Shown in pieces: positions 31,987 through 42,066 of a stretch of DNA of 64,000 nt. Under the pieces are notes generated by a model that had not been told where the DNA came from, ran no database searches, and saw only the letters and a list, made by a program, of their open reading frames with translations. The position numbers and the translations under genes are program-made. The stretch is from an uncultured Eggerthella sp. (lineage in GTDB: Bacteria > Actinomycetota > Coriobacteriia > Coriobacteriales > Eggerthellaceae), in assembly GCA_959607715.1 (NCBI GenBank), contig CAUHNN010000011.1:1-64000 (forward strand), given 5' to 3'. Each line of letters starts with the position of its first letter. Positions within the stretch are counted from its first letter, which is position 1.

Positions 31987-33102
31987 ATGGCCCACGTTCC
32001 CGCTCGCATCGACAGGATCAGGGCGCGCATGGAAGAGCAATCGCTTGACGTGCTCTACGTTCGCGGCGTGTCGAACATCGCATGGCTTACCGGTTTCGAG
32101 CGCGTTTTCGACGCGGAATCCGCCCATGCCGTCGTCATCGCTCCCGGGATATGCGATCTTCACACCGATTCGCGTTATTTCACCGCTTTGGAGGCGGCCT
32201 CGGCGAATACCGGCGTCTCCGTCGACATGACCCGCTGCCCGCACAGTGCTTTTCTCGTGTCCCGATTGGCGCCCCTTGATGGTCTTTGCCGCATTCGCAT
32301 CGGAGTGGAGGATACGCTTGAATTGCGGGAATACCGCGCCCTTGAACGCGCATGCGCCTCGTGCGCGGTCGAGCTTGTCGAGTGCGGCGGCTTCATCGAG
32401 GCCCTTCGCGAAGCGAAGGACGACTCCGAGGTTGCCGCCATGCGCGCGGCCCAGCGCATCACCGACGCCGCTTTCGAGCGCATCGTGTCCTTCATGCGCC
32501 CGGGGATGACCGAGCGGGAAGTGCAGCTTCGCCTTGACGGCTTCATGTTCGAGCTCGGCGCCGAGGGCCTTGCCTTCGACACCATCGTCGCCGCCGGTTC
32601 GCATGCCGCTTCGCCCCACGCGATACCGGGCGAAAGGAAGCTCTGCCCCGGTGACGCCGTCGTCATGGATTTCGGCGCGCGCTTCGCGGGATATTGCTCG
32701 GATATGACGCGCACCGTTTTCGTTGGCGAGCCGAGTGCGAAGGCTCGCCGCGCCTGGGAAGTCCTTGTTCGCGCCAACGAGGAATGCGAATCCCTGATCA
32801 AAGCCGGCGTCGTCGCCTCGAAGGTTCACGAAAGGGCCGAGCGTATCCTTGAAGAAGGAGGATTCGCCGGCGCGATGGGCCATTCCCTCGGCCATAGCGT
32901 CGGGCTCGACATCCACGAGTCGCCGAACCTCTCTCCGTCGAACGACCGGGCGCTTGTCGCGGGCAACGTCGTCACCGTCGAGCCCGGTATCTACCTTCCG
33001 GGTGAATTCGGCATGCGCTTAGAGGACTTCGGCGTCGTTACGGATGACGGCTTCGAGGTTTTCACCAAAACATCCCATGAGCTGCTCTCAACCGCGATAT
33101 AA
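31987..33102 (+). CDS. M24-family Xaa-Pro aminopeptidase
   Basis: Removes N-terminal residues preceding proline. The 371-residue protein has the creatinase N-domain (1-~130) and a pita-bread catalytic domain. The five dinuclear-metal ligands are in place: VVMDFGARFAGYCSDMTRTV (two Asp), MGHSLGHSVGLDIHESPNLS (His), VVTVEPGIYLPGEFGMRLED (Glu and Glu). It is placed as in many Gram-positive genomes, right before efp. The start is ATG at 31987, 4 bases after aroB. The last codons overlap a -10 box that probably drives efp. Confidence 0.9.
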   Translation: MAHVPARIDRIRARMEEQSLDVLYVRGVSNIAWLTGFERVFDAESAHAVVIAPGICDLHTDSRYFTALEAASANTGVSVDMTRCPHSAFLVSRLAPLDGLCRIRIGVEDTLELREYRALERACASCAVELVECGGFIEALREAKDDSEVAAMRAAQRITDAAFERIVSFMRPGMTEREVQLRLDGFMFELGAEGLAFDTIVAAGSHAASPHAIPGERKLCPGDAVVMDFGARFAGYCSDMTRTVFVGEPSAKARRAWEVLVRANEECESLIKAGVVASKVHERAERILEEGGFAGAMGHSLGHSVGLDIHESPNLSPSNDRALVAGNVVTVEPGIYLPGEFGMRLEDFGVVTDDGFEVFTKTSHELLSTAI

Positions 33103-33103
33103 T
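33098..33103 (+). promoter_or_regulatory. -10 box for efp
   Basis: A perfect TATAAT overlaps the pepP stop codon, about 45 bases before the efp start. No good -35 is seen at 16-18 bases upstream. It suggests that efp has its own promoter besides read-through from pepP. Confidence 0.4.
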
Positions 33104-33147
33104 GAAGCGTCACTGAAGAATCGATTACTTTAACAGAAGGAGAAAAC

Positions 33148-33708
33148 GTGGCAATCTCAACCGCTGATTTCCGTAACGGTATGTGCATCGAATACAACGG
33201 CAAGCTCTGCACCATCGTGGAGTTCCAGCACGTCAAGCCGGGCAAGGGCGGTGCGTTCGTCCGCACTAAGCTTCGCGACATCAAGACGGGCCGCGTTGTC
33301 GACTACACCTTCAATTCCGGCACGAAGTTCGAGGCTGTGCGCCTTGAAACCAAGAAGATGCAGTTCCTCTACAGCGATGGATCCGACTTCAACTTCATGG
33401 ACAACACCACCTACGAGCAGCTTTCCATCCCTGCCGAGATCGTCGGCGACGCTGCCCAGTGGCTCAAGGAAAACGACGAGGCTACGCTCATGTACGCCGG
33501 CGACGAACTGATCAGCATCGAGCCTCAGATGTTCGTCGAGCTCGAGGTCACCGAGACCGAGCCTGGCTTCAAGGGCGATACCGCGACCAACACCACCAAG
33601 CCCGCCACCCTCGAAACCGGCGTCACCATCCAGGTGCCGACCTTCATCGAGATCGGCGACGTGCTTCAGATCGACTCGCGCGACGGCCGTTTCGTTAAGC
33701 GCGTCTAG
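33148..33708 (+). CDS. efp: Elongation factor P
   Basis: Relieves ribosome stalling at polyproline stretches. The 186-residue protein shows the three-domain EF-P layout: MAISTADFRNGMCIEYNGKL, the exposed loop QHVKPGKGGAFVRTKLRD with the tip Lys at position 33 (site of modification in other bacteria), and the C-terminal VQVPTFIEIGDVLQIDSRDG block. The loop is PGKGGA, so a lysine rather than arginine system is expected; no epmA-like modification gene is in the window. AGAAGGAG lies 8 bases before the GTG at 33148. A strong hairpin follows. Confidence 0.96.
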   Translation: MAISTADFRNGMCIEYNGKLCTIVEFQHVKPGKGGAFVRTKLRDIKTGRVVDYTFNSGTKFEAVRLETKKMQFLYSDGSDFNFMDNTTYEQLSIPAEIVGDAAQWLKENDEATLMYAGDELISIEPQMFVELEVTETEPGFKGDTATNTTKPATLETGVTIQVPTFIEIGDVLQIDSRDGRFVKRV

Positions 33709-33740
33709 TCTGTGTCGCTTTATCGAGAAGTTCTTTGATG

Positions 33741-33764
33741 CAGGGGGCGCATACGCGCCCCCTG
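33741..33764 (+). terminator. Hairpin after efp
   Basis: CAGGGGGCGC (33741-33750) and its exact complement (33755-33764) form a 10-bp stem with a 4-base loop. The T-run is weak (TCGTAT). It separates efp from the carboxylase genes. Confidence 0.6.
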
Positions 33765-33767
33765 TCG

Positions 33768-33773
33768 TATAAT
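33768..33773 (+). promoter_or_regulatory. -10-like box for the carboxylase operon
   Basis: TATAAT lies immediately after the efp hairpin and about 65 bases before the carboxyltransferase start. The would-be -35 region falls in the hairpin and is GC-rich, so activation by a factor may be needed. Confidence 0.35.
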
Positions 33774-33837
33774 CAACTATCTGTTCTTTTGCGCCTGAAC
33801 GGTAGGCGCTCTTTGACAACGAGGAGGTGCGAAACAC

Positions 33838-35727
<1,890 letters not shown>

Positions 35728-37077
35728 ATGTTCGAGAAAGTCCTAGTAGCAAATCGCGGCGAGGTTGCCCTGCGCATCATGCGCGCCTGCAAGGAAATGG
35801 GCATCAAGACCGTTGCGGTGTACTCCACTGAGGACGCCGACACGTATCCGGTGCGCTATGCCGACGAGAAGGTCTGCATCGGTCCGGCTCCCGCCAACAA
35901 GAGCTACCTGATCATGTCTTCCATCATCGCGGCCGCGGTCAACACGGGCGCACAGGCGATCCATCCCGGATACGGCTTCCTCGCCGAGAATTCCGACTTC
36001 GCCCGTGCGTGCGCCGACAACGGCATCGTCTTCATCGGCCCTTCTCCCGACTGCATCGATGCGATGGGCAACAAAGCCGCCGCGCGCGACACCATGAAGC
36101 ATTGCGGCGTCCCCACCGTTCCCGGTTCCGACGGCGTCGTCGAAACCGTCGAAGAGGCGCGTTCGTTCGCCGAGGCCGTGGGATACCCCGTTCTCGTCAA
36201 GGCGTCGGCCGGCGGCGGCGGCAAGGGCATGCGCGAAGTGCATGATCCCGCCGACCTCGAATCGCAGTTCATGGCCGCCAAGAACGAGGCGCAGGCTGCT
36301 TTCGGCAACGGCGATGTTTATCTTGAGAAGCTCGTGCTGCGCCCTCGCCACGTCGAGGTCCAGGTCCTTGCCGACAAGCACGGCAACCGCATCTCGCTGT
36401 GCGAGCGCGATTGCTCTTTGCAGCGCCGTCATCAGAAGCTGCTCGAGGAAGCGCCTTCGCCGGCGCTCACCGACGAGATCCGTCGAGCCATGGGCGTCGC
36501 GGCCGTCAAGGCGGTTCGAGCCACGGGCTACGAGAACGCCGGCACCATCGAGTTCCTCCTCGACCAGGACGGTCGTTTCTACTTCATGGAGATGAACACC
36601 CGTGTTCAGGTTGAGCACCCGGTGTCCGAGCAGATCACCGGCACGGATATCATCAAAGAGCAGCTGCGCATAGCCGCCGGCGAGCCTATTTCGTGCATCG
36701 ATCGCGCGCCGTTCGCGCCCTTCGGCCATGCTATGGAGTTTCGCATCAACGCCGAGGACCCCGAGCATGGTTTCCGCCCGTGCCCCGGCACCATCACGCG
36801 CTTCGATCTTCCGGGCGGTCCCGGGGTTCGCGTGGAGTCCTACATCAGCCAGGGAGACCACATCTCCCCGTACTACGATTCCATGGTCGCGAAGCTCATC
36901 GTTTGGGGCATCGACCGCGATGAATGCATCGCGCGCGGTAAGCGTGCCCTGTCGGAGTTCTGCATCGAAGGCATCAAAACCACCATTCCCTTCCATCAGG
37001 AGGTCTTGGAGAACCAGGCGTTCGTCGATGGCAGGGTCTACACCGATTTCATCGAAACCGAAATGGGGGATGAATAA
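35728..37077 (+). CDS. accC: Biotin carboxylase
   Basis: ATP-grasp enzyme that carboxylates biotin on the carrier protein. The 449-residue protein has FEKVLVANRGEVALRIMRAC, AIHPGYGFLAENSDFARACA, the Gly-rich lid VLVKASAGGGGKGMREVH, ERDCSLQRRHQKLLEEAPSP and EMNTRVQVEHPVSEQITG, all conserved. The length matches stand-alone AccC (about 450), so it lacks its own carrier. It begins right after the stop of the carboxyltransferase-carrier gene, which must supply its biotin. The pair therefore looks like a two-subunit pyruvate carboxylase, although it could also feed an acetyl-CoA carboxyltransferase elsewhere. Confidence 0.93.
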   Translation: MFEKVLVANRGEVALRIMRACKEMGIKTVAVYSTEDADTYPVRYADEKVCIGPAPANKSYLIMSSIIAAAVNTGAQAIHPGYGFLAENSDFARACADNGIVFIGPSPDCIDAMGNKAAARDTMKHCGVPTVPGSDGVVETVEEARSFAEAVGYPVLVKASAGGGGKGMREVHDPADLESQFMAAKNEAQAAFGNGDVYLEKLVLRPRHVEVQVLADKHGNRISLCERDCSLQRRHQKLLEEAPSPALTDEIRRAMGVAAVKAVRATGYENAGTIEFLLDQDGRFYFMEMNTRVQVEHPVSEQITGTDIIKEQLRIAAGEPISCIDRAPFAPFGHAMEFRINAEDPEHGFRPCPGTITRFDLPGGPGVRVESYISQGDHISPYYDSMVAKLIVWGIDRDECIARGKRALSEFCIEGIKTTIPFHQEVLENQAFVDGRVYTDFIETEMGDE

Positions 37078-37078
37078 C

Positions 37079-37423
37079 ATGTCCGATATCAACAAGGAAG
37101 GTCTGGCGATCGCCCCTGGCGTCGTCGAGACCATCGTCATTCTTGCCGTTCGCGAGGTTCCCGGTGTCGCTTCCGTCGGCGCTGCGCCTTCCGGCATCCG
37201 TTCCTTGCTCGCGTTCAACCAGTCCACGCAGGGCGTCGTCATCGTCCCTGAAGCCGATGGCACCTTCGCCGTCGACCTCACCATTCGCGTTCAGTCCGGC
37301 CGTTCGCTCAACGCCATCGCCGAGCAGGTTCGCACGGCGGTTTCCGATGCGCTTCTTTCCCAGATCGGGCTCGAGGTTTCGCGCGTCGACATCAACGTCA
37401 ACGGCATCCAGTTCCAGGATTAG
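37079..37423 (+). CDS. Asp23/Gls24-family protein (YqhY-like)
   Basis: This 114-residue protein of the alkaline-shock Asp23 family has INKEGLAIAPGVVETIVILA, PGVASVGAAPSGIRSLLAFN and a C-terminal SRVDINVNGIQF. In Bacillus the homologue YqhY lies between accBC and nusB exactly as here and affects malonyl-CoA supply, so a link with the biotin-dependent carboxylase next to it is plausible (inference from conserved order). The ATG at 37079 follows GGGGGATG within the end of accC; an in-frame ATG three codons upstream is an alternative. Confidence 0.85.
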   Translation: MSDINKEGLAIAPGVVETIVILAVREVPGVASVGAAPSGIRSLLAFNQSTQGVVIVPEADGTFAVDLTIRVQSGRSLNAIAEQVRTAVSDALLSQIGLEVSRVDINVNGIQFQD

Positions 37424-37432
37424 GCGCTGCGC

Positions 37433-37864
37433 ATGGCAAAGAAGAATCGACATCAAGATCGCGTCCTTGCACGCAAGCAGGCCCTCCAGCTGATGTATCA
37501 GGGTGAGATCCTCGATAAGGATCCCCAGGTTCTCGTCGAAGAGAAGCAGCTCGTTCCCGAGACCCAGGGTCTCGACGAATACGCTCTTTCGCTTCTTTCG
37601 GGCGTCAAGGAGCATGAAGCCGATCTCGACGAGCGCATCGAATCCGCTAGCGACAATTGGACGCTCGACCGTATGCCCATCGTCGACCGTTCGCTGCTTC
37701 GCCTTTCCGCTTTCGAGATGGTCTACGCAGAAGATGTTCCCGTCTCCGTCTCCATCAACGAAGCGGTCAACCTCGCCAAGGAATTCGGCGGCGACGATTC
37801 CCCTCGCTTCATCAACGGCATCTTGGGGCGCATCGCCACCCAGCTTGAAGGGGAGAGCGCTTAA
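37433..37864 (+). CDS. nusB: Transcription antitermination factor NusB
   Basis: Binds boxA RNA with S10 to promote rRNA antitermination. The 143-residue, all-helical protein begins with basic KKNRHQDRVLARKQALQLMY and continues with LLSGVKEHEADLDERIESAS, WTLDRMPIVDRSLLRLSAFE and VSINEAVNLAKEFGGDDSPR, followed by FINGILGRIA. These are the standard NusB blocks. xseB begins at the last base of its stop codon. Confidence 0.93.
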   Translation: MAKKNRHQDRVLARKQALQLMYQGEILDKDPQVLVEEKQLVPETQGLDEYALSLLSGVKEHEADLDERIESASDNWTLDRMPIVDRSLLRLSAFEMVYAEDVPVSVSINEAVNLAKEFGGDDSPRFINGILGRIATQLEGESA

Positions 37865-38133
37865 TGGAGCAGGCTTCGAAAACCGCATTCGAAGACCTTA
37901 AAGGCCGCCTCGATGAAATCGTGGCGGCCGTTTCGAATGAAGACCTTCCTCTCGACGAGGCTCTTGATCTTTATGAGGAGGCCGTTGATCTTGGCCTTCG
38001 GGCTTCTCGTATAATGGAGCAGGGCATCGAGGCCTCGTCGTCTGAAGGCGAAGCATCCTCGCAGCCGTCTGCTGATGCTTGCGAGAACGTCGATGCCGCT
38101 GCAGCATCGGCCGAAGCCGGGTCTGCCGAATAA
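37864..38133 (+). CDS. xseB: Exodeoxyribonuclease VII small subunit
   Basis: This 89-residue protein has the XseB motif: TAFEDLKGRLDEIVAAVSNE, DLPLDEALDLYEEAVDLG and RASRIMEQG. A C-terminal Ser/Ala/Glu-rich tail of about 35 residues is unusual. Small subunits bind the large subunit XseA as a helical coat. xseA would normally be immediately upstream but the upstream gene is nusB and no xseA is in the window. It overlaps nusB by one base and precedes dxs by 18 bases. Confidence 0.85.
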   Translation: MEQASKTAFEDLKGRLDEIVAAVSNEDLPLDEALDLYEEAVDLGLRASRIMEQGIEASSSEGEASSQPSADACENVDAAAASAEAGSAE

Positions 38134-38151
38134 CGGCGGGAGGTATCCATC

Positions 38152-40032
38152 GTGAGCCATCGCATTCTCGATTCAATAGATTCACCCGACAAGCTCAAAC
38201 TCCTCACCGATGAAGAGCTTTCGATCCTTGCGAATGAAATTCGCGCCGAGATCATCGACGTCACCTCCAAGACCGGCGGTCACGTCGCTTCGAGCCTCGG
38301 TGCGGTCGAAACCATTCTCGCGGTACATTCGCTCATCGATTCACCCCATGACCGTTTCCTGTTCGACGTCGGTCACCAGTCGTATGCCCACATGATCATC
38401 ACCGGTCGGCTCGGCAGGTTCCCGACGCTTCGTCAGTACAAGGGGCTCTCGGGGTTCCCGAAGCCGCATAGCAATCCCCATGACGTGCATCCTTCAGGTC
38501 ATGCTTCCGACTCCCTTTCGGTTGCCTGCGGTCTTGCCCGTGCGCGCGACCTTGTCGGAGGGGACCAGAAGATCGTCGCGCTGATCGGCGATGCGTCGAT
38601 CGCCGGCGGCATGGCCTTCGAGGCCCTCAACGACATCGGGCAGGCCCAGACACCGCTCGTCATCATTCTCAACGACAACGAGATGTCCATTTCCCGCAAC
38701 GTCGGAGCGGTGGCCAAGCACCTTGGATCCATGCGCGTTCGTTCCGATTACCGCTATCACCGCGACACGATGCAGGAATTCATGGAAAGCTCCCTCGGGC
38801 CCGCCGGTAAGGCCATGGTCAAGCTCGGGCGCAATGCCAAGGAATCGGTGAAGCAGTTCGTCGTTCCCGACACCATGCTTTTCGAGCAGTTCGGCATCGT
38901 CTGCACCCCGCCGGTCGATGGACACGACATCCCGGCTCTGAAATTCACCATCAAGTGCGCCCTTGAGGCTGAAGCGCCCGTGCTCGTTCACGTCGTCACC
39001 AAGAAGGGCGCGGGCTTCAAGCCGGCAGAGGAGGATCCTTCGCGCTTCCACGGCATCGGCCCCTATGATCCCATCACCGGCGAAACCATCAAGAAGCCGT
39101 CTTCCGCCCTCACGTATACGCAGGCTTTCACGCGTGCGTTCGAGCGCGAGGCGCAAGCCGATGAATCCTTGTGCGCCATATCGGCTGCGATGGTCGACGG
39201 CACGGGACTGCGCTCCTTCGCCGATAACCACCCCGATCGCTGTTTCGACGTGGGCATTGCCGAAGGGCATGCCGTCGGCATGGCAAGCGGCCTGGCGCTC
39301 GGTGGTCGAAAGCCGCTTGTCGCCCTTTACTCGACGTTTTTACAGCGAGCCATCGACCAGGTGATCATCGACATCGCCCTCGAGAAACTCGACGTCGTCT
39401 TCGCCATAGATCGCGCGGGCCTCGTCGGCGACGACGGCCCCACCCACCACGGCATGTTCGATATGGCGTTGCTGCGCTGCATTCCCAATATGCGCATTCT
39501 GGCCCCCTCGAATGAGGCGGAGCTTGCCCATGCGCTTCATACCGCCTTGAGGATCGAAGGTCCCGTTGCGCTGCGCTACCCCCGCGGTGAAGCCGCAGGC
39601 GTGCCGTTCCCCGATGATTTCCTCATGATGAGGCCGGGATGTTCCCGTCTCGTCCGGGAAGGGGAGGATGCGGCCATCCTCGCGTTCGGCCGCATGGTCT
39701 CCTACGCTCTCGCCGCCGCCGAGCAATTGGAGCGCGAGGGAATCTCCGTGCGCGTCGTCGACATGAGGTGGGTCAAGCCCCTCGATGTGCAGGCCATTGC
39801 AGAGGCGGCCAAGACCAAGGCGGTGGTTACGGTCGAGGACGGCGTGGCGACGGGCGGTGCCGGCGAAGGAGTGGCCGAGGTTCTGGCTCTCCAAGGTTCC
39901 CAGGTGCCCCTGGCGGTGCTCGGTTTGCCCGACGATTTCGTCGCCCAAGGCAAAGTCGACCAGCTTTTCTCGGATATCGGCGTCGATGCCGAGGGCATTG
40001 CCGCAACCCTCAAATCGCTTTTGGCGGGTTAA
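38152..40032 (+). CDS. dxs: 1-deoxy-D-xylulose-5-phosphate synthase
   Basis: A thiamin-diphosphate enzyme making DXP from pyruvate and glyceraldehyde-3-phosphate, the first step of the MEP isoprenoid pathway. The 626-residue protein has GGHVASSLGAVETILAVHSL, DVGHQSYAHMIITGRLGRFP, SGFPKPHSNPHDVHPSGHAS and the ThDP motif IVALIGDASIAGGMAFEAL ... LNDNEMSIS. The catalytic Glu lies in CFDVGIAEGHAVGMASGLAL. The GDASIAGG segment (usually GDGALTGG) and EGHAV (usually EQHAV) are mild departures. The start is GTG at 38152. It is the last gene of the carboxylase/nusB run and has a strong terminator. Confidence 0.93.
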   Translation: MSHRILDSIDSPDKLKLLTDEELSILANEIRAEIIDVTSKTGGHVASSLGAVETILAVHSLIDSPHDRFLFDVGHQSYAHMIITGRLGRFPTLRQYKGLSGFPKPHSNPHDVHPSGHASDSLSVACGLARARDLVGGDQKIVALIGDASIAGGMAFEALNDIGQAQTPLVIILNDNEMSISRNVGAVAKHLGSMRVRSDYRYHRDTMQEFMESSLGPAGKAMVKLGRNAKESVKQFVVPDTMLFEQFGIVCTPPVDGHDIPALKFTIKCALEAEAPVLVHVVTKKGAGFKPAEEDPSRFHGIGPYDPITGETIKKPSSALTYTQAFTRAFEREAQADESLCAISAAMVDGTGLRSFADNHPDRCFDVGIAEGHAVGMASGLALGGRKPLVALYSTFLQRAIDQVIIDIALEKLDVVFAIDRAGLVGDDGPTHHGMFDMALLRCIPNMRILAPSNEAELAHALHTALRIEGPVALRYPRGEAAGVPFPDDFLMMRPGCSRLVREGEDAAILAFGRMVSYALAAAEQLEREGISVRVVDMRWVKPLDVQAIAEAAKTKAVVTVEDGVATGGAGEGVAEVLALQGSQVPLAVLGLPDDFVAQGKVDQLFSDIGVDAEGIAATLKSLLAG

Positions 40033-40059
40033 CGGTTTCCGGGCTAAGCCGTCTTTTCC

Positions 40060-40092
40060 AAGCGTCCTGCGTTCATGCAGGGCGCTTTTTTT
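40060..40092 (+). terminator. Terminator of dxs
   Basis: AAGCGTCCTGC (40060-40070) pairs with GCAGGGCGCTT (40077-40087) with one G-U, followed by a run of seven T. A clear intrinsic terminator. Confidence 0.85.
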
Positions 40093-40253
40093 CGTTACCG
40101 AACTGTTTTGTTTCGCTTCCGTGGCAACAATGATTCCCTTCTATTTCAAGCCCCTTTCGACGTAGTAAACACTCCCTCTGCCGTCGAAAGAGGGCTGCCA
40201 TCTGGGACAAGATGGGTGTTGTCGTAATGGAACGAAAAAAAGGAGGTAACGAT

Positions 40254-41525
40254 ATGTACGACACCGGAGCGACTGCTTTCATGCTCGTCAGTGCGATGCT
40301 GGTCTTTCTCATGACGCCTGGTGTTGCGTTCTTTTACGGGGGTTTGGCCCGACGGAAGAACGTCATCAACACCATGTTCATGTCCCTAGCCGCGGTCGGC
40401 GTTGTCGGGATCATCTGGATCATTGCCGGATGGTCGATCGCTTACGGAGGCGATGGTTCCAATCCCTTCGTAGGGGGTCTTGATCAGCTGGGATGCCTTT
40501 CGGCACTCGGTGACATGCTGACCGAGGCGGAGAATCCGGGCGATGCGACGTATCCCTCGATCATCAACATCGCATTCCAGATGGCCTTCGCCATGATCAC
40601 CGTCGGCATTATCGGCGGATCGGTGGCAGGACGCATGAAGTTCGGTCCGTTCTTGGCCTTCATCACCCTGTGGGTCGTGTTGGTCTACGCTCCTCTCGCC
40701 CATATGGTCTGGGGCGGAGAAGGCAGCTTCATCGGCGACATGATCGGCGCGCTCGACTTCGCCGGTGGTGACGTTGTCCACATCAGTTCCGGTTTGACGG
40801 GCCTGGTCTTGTGCCTGCTGATCGGTAAACGTCGCGGCTTCGGCGCTGTGGCTCACCGTCCCCACAACGTGCCGTCCGTCGTTCTCGGCGCAACGCTTCT
40901 TTGGTTCGGATGGTTCGGCTTCAACGGAGGCTCCGCCTTCACCGCCGACGGCATCGCTGGTCTTGCGGTTCTCAACACCGTGGTCGCCTCTGGCGCAGCG
41001 ATGGTTTCCTGGATGATCGTCGAGACCATCAAGACCGGCAAGCCGACCCTCGTCGGCGCTGCGACCGGCCTCGTCGCGGGATTGGTCGTCATCACCCCGG
41101 CAGCTGGCTTCGTCGAGCCGTGGGCAGCCATCGTGATGGGCCTGATCGTATCCCCGATCTGCTACTTCGCGATCTCTTTCCTGAAGGCCAAGATCGGCTA
41201 CGACGATGCTCTTGACGCCTTCGGATGCCATGCGGTCGGCGGCGTCGTCGGCGGCATCCTCACCGGTATCTTCTGCGTGCCGGAGCTTTCCTGGACCGAT
41301 TTCGGTGGCTTGCTGTACACGGGTGATCCGTCCCTGCTCGCCTCCCAGCTCATCGGCATCGGCGTCACCGTGGCGTTCGTGGTCATCGGTTCCCTCATCA
41401 TCGGCCTCATCGTCAAGGTGATCGCGAAGGGTACCCTGCGCGTCAGCAAGGCCGAGGAAGCCTGCGGCATGGATATGGCCGCCCACAGCGAATCCGCTTA
41501 TCCCGCCTTTGTCGGTTTGGACTAG
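40254..41525 (+). CDS. amtB: Ammonium transporter AmtB
   Basis: A trimeric ammonium channel of the inner membrane. The 423-residue protein has about eleven hydrophobic segments, FFYGGLARRKNVINTMFMSL, VVHISSGLTGLVLC (first twin His) and DAFGCHAVGGVVGGILTGIF (second His), plus LLWFGWFGFNGGSAF. I place the start at ATG 40254 (MYDTGATAFMLVSAMLVF) because a perfect GGAGG is 8 bases upstream; the 14 codons before it are basic and not family-like. It is followed by a PII gene after 15 bases, the classic amtB-glnK pair. No 60-base NtrC-type site could be identified. Confidence 0.93.
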   Translation: MYDTGATAFMLVSAMLVFLMTPGVAFFYGGLARRKNVINTMFMSLAAVGVVGIIWIIAGWSIAYGGDGSNPFVGGLDQLGCLSALGDMLTEAENPGDATYPSIINIAFQMAFAMITVGIIGGSVAGRMKFGPFLAFITLWVVLVYAPLAHMVWGGEGSFIGDMIGALDFAGGDVVHISSGLTGLVLCLLIGKRRGFGAVAHRPHNVPSVVLGATLLWFGWFGFNGGSAFTADGIAGLAVLNTVVASGAAMVSWMIVETIKTGKPTLVGAATGLVAGLVVITPAAGFVEPWAAIVMGLIVSPICYFAISFLKAKIGYDDALDAFGCHAVGGVVGGILTGIFCVPELSWTDFGGLLYTGDPSLLASQLIGIGVTVAFVVIGSLIIGLIVKVIAKGTLRVSKAEEACGMDMAAHSESAYPAFVGLD

Positions 41526-41540
41526 AAAGGGGAGTGCGAA

Positions 41541-41879
41541 ATGAAACGTATCTCTGCAGTGGTTCGACCCGAAAAGCTCGAACCCTTGAAGGAAGCCTTG
41601 TTCGAGAAGAACGTTCGCGGCATGACGATCTACCAGGTTCACGGTTGCGGCAATCAGCACGGTTGGAAGGAGTACTTCCGCGGTAGCGAGATCTTCCTGA
41701 ACATGATCCCGAAGGTCAAGTTCGAGATCGTCGTCGACGATAGTCAGGTCGAGGAACTCGTTGAGCTGATCTGCTCGGTCGCACGCACCGGAGAGGTCGG
41801 CGATGGCAAGATCTTCGTTTCCGATATCGAACGCGTCATTCGCGTCCGTACGGGTGAAGAGGGCGACGCCGCGGTGTGA
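41541..41879 (+). CDS. glnK: Nitrogen regulatory PII protein (GlnK/GlnB)
   Basis: A trimeric sensor of 2-oxoglutarate, ADP and ATP that binds AmtB. The 112-residue protein begins MKRISAVVRPEKLEPLKEAL and has NVRGMTIYQVHGCGNQHGW and PKVKFEIVVDDSQVEELVEL, then TGEVGDGKIFVSDIERVIRV (the B- and C-loop). In the T-loop the usual R-G-A-E-Y51 is RGSEIF, so position 51 is Ile and uridylylation at that site is impossible. Other T-loop residues are mostly kept, so AmtB binding controlled only by ligands is likely. Translation is coupled to amtB with AAAGGGG upstream. Confidence 0.93.
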   Translation: MKRISAVVRPEKLEPLKEALFEKNVRGMTIYQVHGCGNQHGWKEYFRGSEIFLNMIPKVKFEIVVDDSQVEELVELICSVARTGEVGDGKIFVSDIERVIRVRTGEEGDAAV

Positions 41880-41929
41880 TCCTCCTTGAGATGATATTCA
41901 ACACACGCCGTACCGTTCGTCGATAAATG

Positions 41930-41962
41930 AAAGGCCCTGGATGACTCCAGGGCCTTTCGTGC
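41930..41962 (+). terminator. Terminator of amtB-glnK
   Basis: GAAAGGCCCTGGA (41930-41942) and its exact complement (41947-41959) form a 13-bp stem with a 4-base loop. The T-run is short (TTTCGT). Confidence 0.75.
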
Positions 41963-42066
41963 GAAACGTGATTATGAAGTGTGATATGGGATGACGCTAA
42001 TGTGCGAAGCAAAATACGCTATGATTCAGAGTCGAATAAAACCACTACAGATGAAAGGATTGCAGG

